Shown here: piece by piece, positions 9,786-17,501 of the stretch | Layout of the letters: every line of letters starts with the position of its first letter | Numbering within the stretch: the first letter of the stretch is position 1 | Assembly: GCA_963747535.1 (NCBI GenBank) | Contig: CAVVFX010000021.1 | Location: 62,001-126,000 of the forward strand | Direction: 5' to 3' | Source of the DNA: CAVVFX01 sp963747535 | GTDB taxonomy: Bacteria; Acidobacteriota; Terriglobia; Bryobacterales; Bryobacteraceae | Length of the DNA stretch: 64,000 bases | Notes under the pieces: generated by a model | Databases searched by the model: none | What the model was told of the DNA's origin: nothing | Seen by the model: only the letters and a program-made list of their open reading frames with translations | Made by a program: the position numbers and the translations under genes

Positions 9786-10565
9786 TTGAGCGCTCCCGGG
9801 CAGCCATTCGATCGACTGGCAAGCGCTTACGATCGGGAATTCACCGAGACGACGATCGGCAGGTTGATGCGTCAGGCAGTCTGGCGACATATGGATGCGC
9901 GTTTTCGGTCTGGCCAGCGCGTGCTCGAACTGAATTGCGGAACCGGAGAAGATGCGGCCCACCTGGCGCTCAATGGCGTTCGCGTGTTGGCTACCGACCA
10001 GGCAGGCGAGATGATCAGCGTGGCTGCGGCGAAAGCCGCGCGCCTGGGTTTGGACGATCTGATTCAGGTGAGAAAGCTCTCGCTCGATGAGTTGGGCCTG
10101 TTGGACGGCGAATTGTTCGATGGGGCGTTGTCCAATTTCGGCGGTTTGAACTGCGTCGCGGACCTCGCGGGCGTGGCTGCCGCTCTGGCTGCGAGACTCC
10201 GCCCCGGCGCGATCGCGATGCTATGCGTAATGGGGCCGGTGACGCCGTGGGAATGGCTGTGGTTCTTCGCGCATGGGCAGCCGGCCAAGGCGTTTCGCAG
10301 GCTCAAACGCGGTGGTTGCCAGTGGCGCGGGATGACTATCCGCTATCCTTCGGTGGGAGAGCTACGCAAGGCATTTGCGCCTCATTTCGCATGGGTCGAA
10401 ACGTCGGCGGTCGGGGCGCTGATTCCGCCGCCCTATTCAAAAGCATGGGCCGAAAAGCATCCGCGGATGCTAGCAACGCTTGACAGGTGGGAGCGGCAGT
10501 GGGAAACCCAGGCGCTACTTTACCGTCTGGCGGACCACTACCTGGTGGAACTGAAGCGGCGGTAG
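9786..10565 (+). CDS. Class I SAM-dependent methyltransferase
   Basis: 259 aa, starting at TTG 9786 two nt after the radical SAM stop, so almost certainly co-translated. FDRLASAYDREF opens a Methyltransf_11/25-type domain. The SAM-binding motif I is VLELNCGTGEDAAHLA (about residues 39-54), with the acidic residue of VLATDQAG and a motif-IV-like FDGALSNFGGLNCV. It is paralogous to the methyltransferase at 18593-19372, which shares the YDR..., LMRQAVWRH and GTG layout. Probably an O-, N- or C-methyltransferase acting on the product of the two radical SAM enzymes. The acceptor cannot be read from sequence. Its stop is 6 nt from the convergent radical SAM gene. Confidence 0.85.
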   Translation: MSAPGQPFDRLASAYDREFTETTIGRLMRQAVWRHMDARFRSGQRVLELNCGTGEDAAHLALNGVRVLATDQAGEMISVAAAKAARLGLDDLIQVRKLSLDELGLLDGELFDGALSNFGGLNCVADLAGVAAALAARLRPGAIAMLCVMGPVTPWEWLWFFAHGQPAKAFRRLKRGGCQWRGMTIRYPSVGELRKAFAPHFAWVETSAVGALIPPPYSKAWAEKHPRMLATLDRWERQWETQALLYRLADHYLVELKRR

Positions 10566-10571
10566 AACGGT

Positions 10572-12089
10572 TCACAAACTCTCCCTCTGCGGCTCGCGCA
10601 AGGGGATGAAGCTGCGCAGCAGATCGAGTTCCCAAGGGTTTCCATATTTGCCGCTGGAGTAGCGCCAGGCTGCGGCAATTTCCAGTATGCGCTTACCCCA
10701 GTTCGGGGTGGCATAATCCTGCACCGTCGGATAGCGGCAATACAGCACGCGGCTGAAGTCCTTGACGCGCCGCCGGATTTTGGGAGATAGCCAGGGCGCG
10801 TCCTGGTGGCAAACATAATTGATCCACTGCGGTTGGGTCCACTCTTCAGGTGTGGCTGGAAGTTCCGGGCCTTGCGGTCCGTAGGTGCGCAGGAGGGGGA
10901 CCGCAAGCCTGGAGGCATCAGCCTTGCGCCATGCCGGATCGCGCTGCGGGGTGGGGCTGTAAAAGTAGAGGATCACCTCGCATTGCGGGTGGTACTGCTT
11001 CAGCCGCTTGATAAAGGCAAGAGTCTTTTCCACTTCACCCTCAGGGTCCTCCGGACCCCCCAGCACAAAGGAGAACTCGGGAATCACACCGTATTCCCGG
11101 CAACGGCTGGCGACCTCAAAGGTATGCTTCACCTTGGAGCCTTTGCGCATACGCTTCAGCACCTCGTCGCTGGCCGCTTCCGCGCCGATATAGGCCATGC
11201 GGAACTGACTCGCTCGCAGCAATTCCCACGTTTTGGTGGAAAAATTCGCCAGCGCATCCGTGCGGGCATAACACCACCAGGGCATTTTCAGACGAGCCAG
11301 CACCTCCAGTACGGGAATACTCGATTCTTCCGTGTCGAAAAAGTTGTGATCATAGAACTGTACTGCGTTCGCGCCGTACTGGTTTCTTAAACGCGAGAGA
11401 GCGCCTGCAACGCGTTGCGCGGCTTCCAGCCGGGTGAAGCCGTTGAACATCGAGACCACGCCACAGAAGGAGCAGTGAAAGCGGCAGCCGATTGCGCATT
11501 GATGCACGGCTGTTTTACTGCCCATAAAACTGGGCCGCAGATAACGCTCGACATCCCCGCATTTTTCGTACGGCAGCAAGGGATACTCATCCGGAGAATG
11601 AAACGACCGTTCGTGGTTATGGACTACAGCGCCGCGATTCTTCCAGGTGAGGCCGGCGACTTCACCGAGCGCGGCCGCATCGGGGGAGGGCAGCCGGTCA
11701 AGTAACTCCAGCAGCGTATGCTCGCCTTGTCCGCGGATGACGTAATCGACGTACGGAGCATTGATGGCCGCACCCGCGTAAAGAGTGGGGAAATAACCGC
11801 CCCAGACCACCGGCGTCTCCGGACTGGCGGCCCGGATCGCGGCCGAGATCTCAATCGCGGGCGCCACTTGAGGTCCCGGCATTACCGTGACTGCGGCGAG
11901 ATCGCACGGCCCTTGCCGCAGCGCGTGAGTCACCAGGTTAAGCGCATCCGGCTCAACATTGCCGTCGATGATTTCATACTCCGCCCGATCCTTGAGGACT
12001 GCGCCAAGCGCCAATAATGAGAGCGGCAGCCTGACACTTCTGGGGCTGCACATTTTCGGGTTGATGAGCAGGACTTTCGGTTTTCTCAT
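10572..12089 (-). CDS. B12-binding radical SAM protein (copy 3)
   Basis: 505 aa. KVLLINPKMCSPRSVRLPLSLLALGAVL is the canonical start of a cobalamin-binding radical SAM protein. PVVWGGYFPTLYA and VIRGQGEHTLLELL are the B12-domain GG-P-T and GEGE-like motifs. The radical SAM cluster motif is CRFHCSFC at C202/C206/C209, followed by FYDHNFFDTEE and AYIGAEAASDEVLKRM. This copy is closer to the typical family consensus than copies 1 and 2. Its ATG overlaps the stop of the upstream methyltransferase (positions 12086-12089), so the pair is translationally coupled. Confidence 0.9.
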   Translation of the reverse strand: MRKPKVLLINPKMCSPRSVRLPLSLLALGAVLKDRAEYEIIDGNVEPDALNLVTHALRQGPCDLAAVTVMPGPQVAPAIEISAAIRAASPETPVVWGGYFPTLYAGAAINAPYVDYVIRGQGEHTLLELLDRLPSPDAAALGEVAGLTWKNRGAVVHNHERSFHSPDEYPLLPYEKCGDVERYLRPSFMGSKTAVHQCAIGCRFHCSFCGVVSMFNGFTRLEAAQRVAGALSRLRNQYGANAVQFYDHNFFDTEESSIPVLEVLARLKMPWWCYARTDALANFSTKTWELLRASQFRMAYIGAEAASDEVLKRMRKGSKVKHTFEVASRCREYGVIPEFSFVLGGPEDPEGEVEKTLAFIKRLKQYHPQCEVILYFYSPTPQRDPAWRKADASRLAVPLLRTYGPQGPELPATPEEWTQPQWINYVCHQDAPWLSPKIRRRVKDFSRVLYCRYPTVQDYATPNWGKRILEIAAAWRYSSGKYGNPWELDLLRSFIPLREPQRESL

Positions 12090-12784
12090 TGCGTGGCCTG
12101 ATAGACCGTCATGATCTCATTTCCAAAGTTACGCTGCGACACGGGAGCCACGATGAGGCCGGCCTTCCGGAGAGCTTGTAACATGCCGGCCGCTTCGCCA
12201 TCCGTGGAAAGCAGAATGAGAGCCTTTCCGTGGGGCTTCAGCGCCCCAGGCAAGGCAGCGGCGAAGCGATCCCGCACGTCATCGTCGCGCCAGGCGAGAT
12301 CAAAAAGATTCGCCGGCTTGCCGCGAAAAAAGGGCGGGTTGAACAGGACGAGGTCGAATTTCCGGCCGGCGACCGGAGCAAACAGGTCGCCATGCAGTAC
12401 CTCGATCTGCCGCTCCATGCGGTTCATCAGTGCATTGATGCTCGCGCACCGCACCGCCTCCGGATTCAAATCTACCGCAACCACCTGGTAACCGAGGAGC
12501 GCCGCGAACAGAGCGGCGATCCCGCTACCGGTGCCCATGTCCAGAACAACGCGCGATCCACCGGCTGCGGGCGCAACTTGCGCCAGCGCGCGAGCCAGAA
12601 ACTCCCCACTTCGAAAGACCACCGGATTCAGCACGTCCGGCAGAACCAGAATGGGAATCCCGTCGACATATTCCAAAGCCGGGCGACGCATACGCCGCAT
12701 CACAAACGGCCTTTTTACTTTTAACCAGGCCAAACTCAAATTGCGCTGCAGTGGATGGATGCGAACGGGTTCGTGAATGTGCAA
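12086..12784 (-). CDS. PrmC/HemK-like SAM-dependent methyltransferase
   Basis: 232 aa from TTG 12784, with AGAGG about 9 nt upstream. An in-frame stop lies only 15 nt further up, and no upstream ATG exists. Motif I is VVLDMGTGSGIAALFAALLG (about residues 76-95), motif II is VVAVDLNPEAV, and LFNPPFF is the NPPY-type motif of the release-factor glutamine/small-molecule N-methyltransferase group. The family member known as PrmC has an N-terminal helical domain. Here a short replacement suggests a small-molecule or other protein target (inference). ATGA overlap with the following radical SAM gene couples the two. Confidence 0.82.
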   Translation of the reverse strand: MHIHEPVRIHPLQRNLSLAWLKVKRPFVMRRMRRPALEYVDGIPILVLPDVLNPVVFRSGEFLARALAQVAPAAGGSRVVLDMGTGSGIAALFAALLGYQVVAVDLNPEAVRCASINALMNRMERQIEVLHGDLFAPVAGRKFDLVLFNPPFFRGKPANLFDLAWRDDDVRDRFAAALPGALKPHGKALILLSTDGEAAGMLQALRKAGLIVAPVSQRNFGNEIMTVYQATQ

Positions 12785-13104
12785 TTTTGGAACCTCTGCT
12801 CAACCTTCTTCAGCGACTCTCCCGAGCATGCCATTCCAGCGCCGGGGTTTTTTAACGCGAACGTCCTGCACGATCGCAGTCAAATCGTGTTCCTTTTCAC
12901 TATCTTCACCGTCTACCACAATGCACCATCGGGCTGTGCCGGATAGTCCCCGGGAGTCGATCCGAATGCCATATCGATGTCACCGGTATTAGGCTCATGA
13001 TAGCTGAATTCGCGTGGAAAACAAGAGTAGAGCCCATTTCCGTCTTCGGCCGGGGAAATTCCAATTTCAATTCTTGTATTCCAACCTGCGTTGGCTTATA
13101 CTTA
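12785..13104. other. Intergenic region upstream of the IS, former ribA upstream region
   Basis: No convincing gene. It separates the divergent methyltransferase/radical SAM pair from the IS at 13105 and carries the candidate promoter at 13074-13102. Before the IS arrived it would have led directly into the GTP cyclohydrolase II gene now starting at 14405. Confidence 0.5.
13074..13102 (+). promoter_or_regulatory. Candidate promoter of ribA, now separated by the IS
   Basis: TTGTAT (13074-13079) and TATACT (13097-13102) are spaced by 17 nt. The -10 matches consensus at 5 of 6 positions, the -35 at 3 of 6. The IS begins only two or three bases downstream, so the start site would now fall inside the IS end. 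Transcription would run antisense through the transposase before reaching ribA at 14405. Confidence 0.45.
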
Positions 13105-14394
13105 GGCCTCGTAAATAAATAAGCTTTACAACTAACGTTAGTCGTTTGGGCGAATCGTGTAGTTCCATTCACCATGGAATTTGTCGGGCTTCAGATTGAC
13201 ATGGGCGAACTCTTCATCCGTGATCTTCCGCCCAACGGGGTACTTGCAGTGATCCAGGCGGCACGTCACTCTTAAGCCCTTGGCCGTTGTCGTCCCGGCG
13301 ATCAGACGCACCACCGTCTCGTAATCACGCAGCGGCTCGCCGCGCCAGTTGGACGAGATGAAGGAAAACAACCGGTGTTCCACTTTGTTCCATTTGCTCG
13401 TGCCTGGCGGAAAATGGCAGACCGTTAGCGTCATTCCCGTCTGGTCGGCCAGGCGCTGCAGTTCCCATTTCCACAGCCGCAGGCGCCAGCCGTTGCTGCC
13501 ACCGCCATCGGCGGTAATCAGCAGCCGCCGTGCTCGCACATATAGGCGGCGGCCCTCCGCGCGCCACCAGCCCCGGATCGAAGCCACTGCGAACGCGCCC
13601 GTGTCGTGGTCAGTGCCCACGTTGACGAAGCCGGCGTTGCGCCCCAGGTCGTAGATCCCGTAGGGATAGGCGCGGGGCACCTCGGGACCGGGAAAATCGT
13701 GTCCGTTGACCTTGTGCGCCGTCCTGGTTTGGCGCCACTGTCGACCCTGGTTGTGGTAATTGCCGATCAATTCCTTCTTCTTCGTGTCGACGGAAATGAC
13801 GGGCTCGCCCGCCCGCAAAGCGCTTTTAACAGCGCGGTTGATATACCGGAATTGCGCGTCGCGATCAGGGTGATCATCCCCCTCCTCGGTCTTGCGGTTG
13901 CCTTGCAGGCTGAAGCCACCCTCTCGCAGGAGTTGGGTGACTTTGGTATGGCTCACCGGGTGGTGCCGGGCCGTCAGTTCCGCCGCCAGCGTGCGGGTGC
14001 TCTTGCAGGTCCAACGCAGCGGCGATTGCGGGTCGCCGCGCGCTGTGGGCTCGACCATGCCGTCCAAGACGGGCGCCAAGTCGGGATCGTTGAACGTCAA
14101 CGCGTGTCGTCCGCCGCCCTCGTGGCGAATCCGGCCGGGAGCCAGCGGCGTGGCCTGCAATTCCTCAACGCCCTTGGTTAACGTGACCCGCGAGAGACCA
14201 CAAGCCCGGCTGACCCGCGACAGGCCGCCATAACCCAATTCCACGGCTTTGCTGGCGGCCACCAAGCGGCGGGCGTGTTCGTCCAGATGCGGCCACATCC
14301 CAGCAAAGTACTGGGTGAGTTGGGATACAGTGTCCATACTCAACGTGATAACACGTCGGAATGACAGATGTAAAGGTTATTTATTTACGAGGCC
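13105..14394 (-). mobile_element. ISAzo13-like insertion sequence (intact)
   Basis: A 1.29-kb element bounded by imperfect terminal inverted repeats. Bases 13104-13130 (AGGCCTCGTAAATAAATAA...) match the reverse complement of 14369-14395 at 26 of 27 positions. TTA lies immediately outside both ends when the repeats are taken to begin GGCC, which may be a 3-bp target duplication. It carries one transposase gene on the minus strand. The element sits 10 nt upstream of the ribA start codon. Confidence 0.85.
13138..14343 (-). CDS. ISAzo13-family transposase (DDE)
   Basis: Up to 401 aa. TTG 14343 or ATG 14337 are the possible starts and neither has a strong ribosome binding site. An N-terminal HTH-like region (YGGLSRVSRACGLSRVTL) precedes GDPQSPLRWTCKSTRTLA and the DDE catalytic core. 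VISVDTKKKELIGN gives the first Asp, LLITADGGGSNGWR the second, and WNKVEHRLFSFIS the Glu. These blocks are typical of the ISAzo13 (Rhodopirellula-type) transposases. The frame is intact, so the element may be active. A second, degenerate relative lies at 29032-30725. Confidence 0.9.
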   Translation of the reverse strand: MSMDTVSQLTQYFAGMWPHLDEHARRLVAASKAVELGYGGLSRVSRACGLSRVTLTKGVEELQATPLAPGRIRHEGGGRHALTFNDPDLAPVLDGMVEPTARGDPQSPLRWTCKSTRTLAAELTARHHPVSHTKVTQLLREGGFSLQGNRKTEEGDDHPDRDAQFRYINRAVKSALRAGEPVISVDTKKKELIGNYHNQGRQWRQTRTAHKVNGHDFPGPEVPRAYPYGIYDLGRNAGFVNVGTDHDTGAFAVASIRGWWRAEGRRLYVRARRLLITADGGGSNGWRLRLWKWELQRLADQTGMTLTVCHFPPGTSKWNKVEHRLFSFISSNWRGEPLRDYETVVRLIAGTTTAKGLRVTCRLDHCKYPVGRKITDEEFAHVNLKPDKFHGEWNYTIRPND

Positions 14395-14404
14395 TTACGC
14401 GATT

Positions 14405-15007
14405 ATGAGCGATTGCAACGGCTCAAACTCTGCTCACCCGTTGAAAGCGAAGATCAAGAGCAGCTACGGCACATTTCAAATGATTGTGTTTGAAGATGAG
14501 CAGGGTTCGGAACGCGTCCTGGCACTGATTGCGGGTACCCCTGGCGGGGCGGAAGCGCCTCTGGTCCGCATTCACTCGCAGTGTCTCACCGGCGATGTCT
14601 TCAGGTCGTTGCGATGCGATTGCGGGAGGCAATTGCGTATGGCTTTGCAGGTGATTGCTGAAGCCGAATGCGGAATCCTGATTTATCAGCTGCAGGAAGG
14701 CCGCGGGATCGGGCTTATCAATAAGCTCCGCGCCTATCAGTTACAGGATAGCGGCCTGGATACGGTGGAGGCCAACGTCCATCTTGGCTTTGAACCCGAT
14801 CAGCGCACCTATGCGCATTGCGCGGCTGTCTTGAAGCATCTCGGCGTGAACAGGCTGCGGCTCCTGTCGAACAATCCGGCCAAGTTGCAAGGTCTGGAAT
14901 CGGCGGGCATCACCGTAGTGGAGCGGATTCCTATCCACGCGGAAGCGTCCGAGGAAGCGGAGCGCTACCTGCAAACGAAGCGCGAAAAGATGGGGCATCT
15001 GCGTTAG
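14405..15007 (+). CDS. ribA: GTP cyclohydrolase II
   Basis: 200 aa. It converts GTP to 2,5-diamino-6-ribosylamino-4(3H)-pyrimidinone phosphate with release of formate and pyrophosphate, the first step of flavin and some deazapurine pathways. Zinc ligands C60, C71 and C73 are present (HSQCLTGDVFRSLRCDCG), as are YQLQEGRGIGL with R100 and LSNNPAKLQGL. Length equals that of stand-alone RibA, with no RibB fusion. An upstream in-frame extension runs into the IS and is rejected. The IS ends 10 nt before this ATG, so no native ribosome binding site is obvious. Its place among radical SAM and flavin-reductase-like genes suggests either dedicated flavin supply or a pathway-specific role (inference). 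Confidence 0.92.
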   Translation: MSDCNGSNSAHPLKAKIKSSYGTFQMIVFEDEQGSERVLALIAGTPGGAEAPLVRIHSQCLTGDVFRSLRCDCGRQLRMALQVIAEAECGILIYQLQEGRGIGLINKLRAYQLQDSGLDTVEANVHLGFEPDQRTYAHCAAVLKHLGVNRLRLLSNNPAKLQGLESAGITVVERIPIHAEASEEAERYLQTKREKMGHLR

Positions 15008-15040
15008 CACACGATTTCATTAGTTCGGCCACGTATTTCG

Positions 15041-15055
15041 GGCTGCTTCGCAGCC
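15041..15055. repeat. Short hairpin after ribA
   Basis: GGCTGC TTC GCAGCC forms a 6-bp GC stem with a 3-nt loop, directly preceding the larger hairpin repeat at 15057-15084. Together they could terminate transcription from ribA and from the convergent gene. Related GCTGCG-AGCC text precedes the copies at 25712 and 37520, so it may be part of the repeat unit. Confidence 0.45.
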
Positions 15056-15056
15056 A

Positions 15057-15084
15057 GGCAGACCACAAAAAACGATGGTCTGCC
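15057..15084. repeat. Dispersed hairpin repeat, copy 1
   Basis: GGCAGACCA at the left pairs perfectly with TGGTCTGCC at the right around a CAAAAAACGA loop. Four further copies occur in the window (25712, 33087, 37520, 54104), always between genes. Here it lies between the convergent ribA and glycosyltransferase genes. Confidence 0.8.
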
Positions 15085-15138
15085 CTACGGCAGGCCAAGG
15101 GCCTACTCCACAAGAAATGACCACGATATGCGGCTTGG

Positions 15139-16089
15139 TCAGGGCGTGGCCCAGGCAGAGGGAATGAGGTTGGGGAGCGCAAGCTCAATTGCGGCGGTCG
15201 ACGCAAGTTTCTGAACTGCTCCGGCGGCGCCACGGAACAATTCGGCGAGGGTGCGCTGTCTGACCGGATCGAGCACTTGTTCCAATGCAGCGCCGAACTG
15301 TTCGACGGTCATACTGCCGGTCAGATGCAGTCCATCCGGACCTGCCGCGAACGGCTCGTGAAAGTGTGCGCGATACAGTTCACCTAGCAGGATATTGTCC
15401 CAGGCTCCCACGGCGTAGTAACGCTCCTGCGCCACCAGCGAGGTGAACTGCACATCGCCGATGAGACCGCCGAACAACTCACGCGAAATGCGAATGACCG
15501 TAGTCCCGTGGAAGTTGGCAACATGCTCTTCCGATGCCTGCTGCGTCACGTTGAGGATTTTCCTTCCTTGTTCGATCAGGCGTCGTGCGGCCAGATCACC
15601 CGGCTGCAGGTTGCACGCCTTCGGCCAGGATTGCGGCGAATCGTAAGAAGACGCGAAGACCGGATGAGGCAAGGGCAGGTAGTCCGACACGCGGCACAGC
15701 AGCGCATAGATCGCCGGAGTACCATTGCGTGGAATCAATGAGACGGCGGCCACCGACGGATCACGGAACGCCTCCAGGTACGTGGCGGCCCACCGGCCAT
15801 CAAAGAAGAAGGCGTCGGCGTCGACGATGAGGAGGTAATCCGCGCCTCGCGCCAGGGCGGAGTCATAAAACTCCATGAAGTCGCGTGCCGATGCGGACGG
15901 CGCCTCAAGGATGGCGCCCGGATAGCGGATCGGATCGAAAGCCTCCTGATTGCCATCGCAGTAGATCCATGTTTCGACCTCGAGACCCGATCCCGCGAAC
16001 GCCGGCGCCAGTTCGCGCATGGCGTAACGATGCCACAATCTTGCAAGGTCGGGATAGCGGTGAGGGCTTGCAACGATCAACTTGCGCAT
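15139..16089 (-). CDS. Glycosyltransferase-like protein with DxD motif
   Basis: 316 aa from ATG 16089, preceded by GAGGTGAG. A possible upstream extension overlaps the neighbouring gene and is rejected. LIVASPHRYPDLARLWHRYA opens an N-terminal Rossmann-like half. YLLIVDADAFFFDGRW (about residues 86-101) contains a DAD metal-binding triad typical of GT-A nucleotide-sugar transferases, and VSLIPRNG follows it. No signal peptide or membrane segment is present, so it is cytosolic. It starts one nt after the stop of the aromatic pentad protein and shares its operon with a flavin-reductase-like gene. Sugar donor and acceptor are unknown. Confidence 0.65.
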   Translation of the reverse strand: MRKLIVASPHRYPDLARLWHRYAMRELAPAFAGSGLEVETWIYCDGNQEAFDPIRYPGAILEAPSASARDFMEFYDSALARGADYLLIVDADAFFFDGRWAATYLEAFRDPSVAAVSLIPRNGTPAIYALLCRVSDYLPLPHPVFASSYDSPQSWPKACNLQPGDLAARRLIEQGRKILNVTQQASEEHVANFHGTTVIRISRELFGGLIGDVQFTSLVAQERYYAVGAWDNILLGELYRAHFHEPFAAGPDGLHLTGSMTVEQFGAALEQVLDPVRQRTLAELFRGAAGAVQKLASTAAIELALPNLIPSAWATP

Positions 16090-16090
16090 C

Positions 16091-16369
16091 TCACCTCGAC
16101 TCGAATGGTGGATGGGCAGTGCGCGGCCGGTAGCGGCCACTCGAATCAAACCCGCCCTCCCAAACTCCTCCTATCCATTCGCCCGACCAAAAAATGCCGC
16201 CCCAAAAGGTTCCGTTTTCGAACCTGCCTCGCCGAAAGATTCCACCGAGAAAGATACCGTCCTCGAAAACACCGCCATCCCATTGGCATTCGAGCAGCAC
16301 CGCTCCACAATTGCGGGTCTCCACTCCGAACGAGCGTTTATGATGAAACTCACCGCTCTTGAGAATCAT
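16091..16369 (-). CDS. Small aromatic pentapeptide-repeat (solenoid-like) protein
   Basis: 92 aa from ATG 16369, whose ATGA overlaps the stop of the upstream gene. A GTG at 16393 would overlap by 28 nt and is less likely. Residues 30-74 (bases 16148-16282) form nine uninterrupted pentads of the pattern [F/W]-x-x-G-x: WDGGV, FEDGI, FLGGI, FRRGR, FENGT, FWGGI, FWSGE, WIGGV, WEGGF. In pentapeptide-repeat terms the central residue is always aromatic and the i-2 residue always Gly, which predicts a short right-handed beta-solenoid with an aromatic core. The N-terminus has two Cys. It could be structural, a scaffold, or a peptide substrate of the neighbouring radical SAM enzymes. No function is established. 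Confidence 0.7.
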   Translation of the reverse strand: MILKSGEFHHKRSFGVETRNCGAVLLECQWDGGVFEDGIFLGGIFRRGRFENGTFWGGIFWSGEWIGGVWEGGFDSSGRYRPRTAHPPFESR

Positions 16370-17325
16370 TTCGCCTGCTCCTCGAAAAGACACAATGGCC
16401 GCCCATTGCGGGCCAGATACTGCTGGTAAAACCTGCTTGTGTAGCAGACCTGAAGCCCTTCCGACCGTTGCTCGAGGTCGTGCGAGCGAGTAATGAACAG
16501 CCTGTGCGAGCCGGCATCGCGCGCCTCCTCGATCTCCAATTCGCGCACTGCCAGCGCCACTGCGGGAACTGGAATTCCGAACCGCCGCGATGCGGAGAAG
16601 CAGAGCGGCACCTTCGCGAGATCCACGGAAACCTTGGAGTGATGGTGGCCAAGCGAGTAAGCGATAGCCTTGTAATCCAGAGGCATAGTACTGAGCGCCA
16701 GCTTTCCACAGCGCTCCATCAGCGCACCGCCGGGATCGCTCTGACGGAGTGAGAGCAGGTAATACGGTCCACTCAAGCCGGCCAGGTCCATGGGGAAAAT
16801 GTTCTGTCCTTCATCCGAGGAGTAGCTGAGCAGCATCAGTGGGCGCGGCTGCATGTATAGGACCCACATCCGGAAGAGTTCCGTCGTGTTCATCTTCAGG
16901 TTGCGGGGATTGTTATCACGAAAGAGCTTCCAGCGATGGAACAGGTAGTTAACCCGAAGGCGCAGCGGGGGAAGGCAGTAATCGGCTCCGCCCGCGGTTT
17001 CAAATAAGCAGAGCTCGGTGCGCGGCAAGGACAGTTTTCTTTGAAACCTCAACCGCACGCGTCCGATTACGTAGCCCGTCTGTTTCTCTTCGACGCGCAA
17101 GGCAAGCCGTCCTGTGGCGAACCGAGGCGCTTCGTCTGCGTCCGCTGCGATGGCCACCATGAGCGGCGTCATCTCAACGATCACATTGTTCGATGTTACG
17201 TCACGGGGCTGGTCGAGCCCTTCGAGAACCATGCGCACCTGCCCCCCTGGATCGCTATGGCCAACGGCCGACCAGCCGGGAACAGCGTCGCTTCCCAGGA
17301 GAATTCTGCGCAGCGTTCGATTCAT
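16366..17325 (-). CDS. Flavin-reductase-like (FMN split-barrel) protein
   Basis: 319 aa from ATG 17325, preceded by a strong GGGAGGGG. The in-frame extension up to 17547 lacks such a site. The C-terminal half (about residues 150-310) reads as a flavin reductase domain: QPRPLMLLSYSSDEGQNIF, MDLAGLSGPYYLLSLR, LALSTMPLDYKAIAYSLG, ASRRFGIPVPAVALAVRELE and GSHRLFITR. The N-terminal 150 residues are not recognised. Members of this fold bind FMN and supply reduced flavin or do oxidoreductase chemistry. It is the first gene of a three-gene operon and its TGA overlaps the next ATG. Confidence 0.6.
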   Translation of the reverse strand: MNRTLRRILLGSDAVPGWSAVGHSDPGGQVRMVLEGLDQPRDVTSNNVIVEMTPLMVAIAADADEAPRFATGRLALRVEEKQTGYVIGRVRLRFQRKLSLPRTELCLFETAGGADYCLPPLRLRVNYLFHRWKLFRDNNPRNLKMNTTELFRMWVLYMQPRPLMLLSYSSDEGQNIFPMDLAGLSGPYYLLSLRQSDPGGALMERCGKLALSTMPLDYKAIAYSLGHHHSKVSVDLAKVPLCFSASRRFGIPVPAVALAVRELEIEEARDAGSHRLFITRSHDLEQRSEGLQVCYTSRFYQQYLARNGRPLCLFEEQAK

Positions 17326-17501
17326 CGTTTTCCCCTCCCGATCTTTGAATCGTTCAGGCGCATTAAATAGCTCGTATCGTAACATCCGCCATTCAGGTGC
17401 GCAAGCAAAACCCGCTCGCGCATGGGTCCTCGTACATCCTTCCGACCGTGCGTCCGCGGGTCTGATATTGTGGCAGGAGTAACGGGATCCAGAGGTTTGC
17501 A

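Noticed and set aside
14249..14404. An N-terminal extension of the GTP cyclohydrolase II reading frame
   Set aside because: It reads through the IS end and terminal inverted repeat. The ATG at 14405 gives the standard RibA length.
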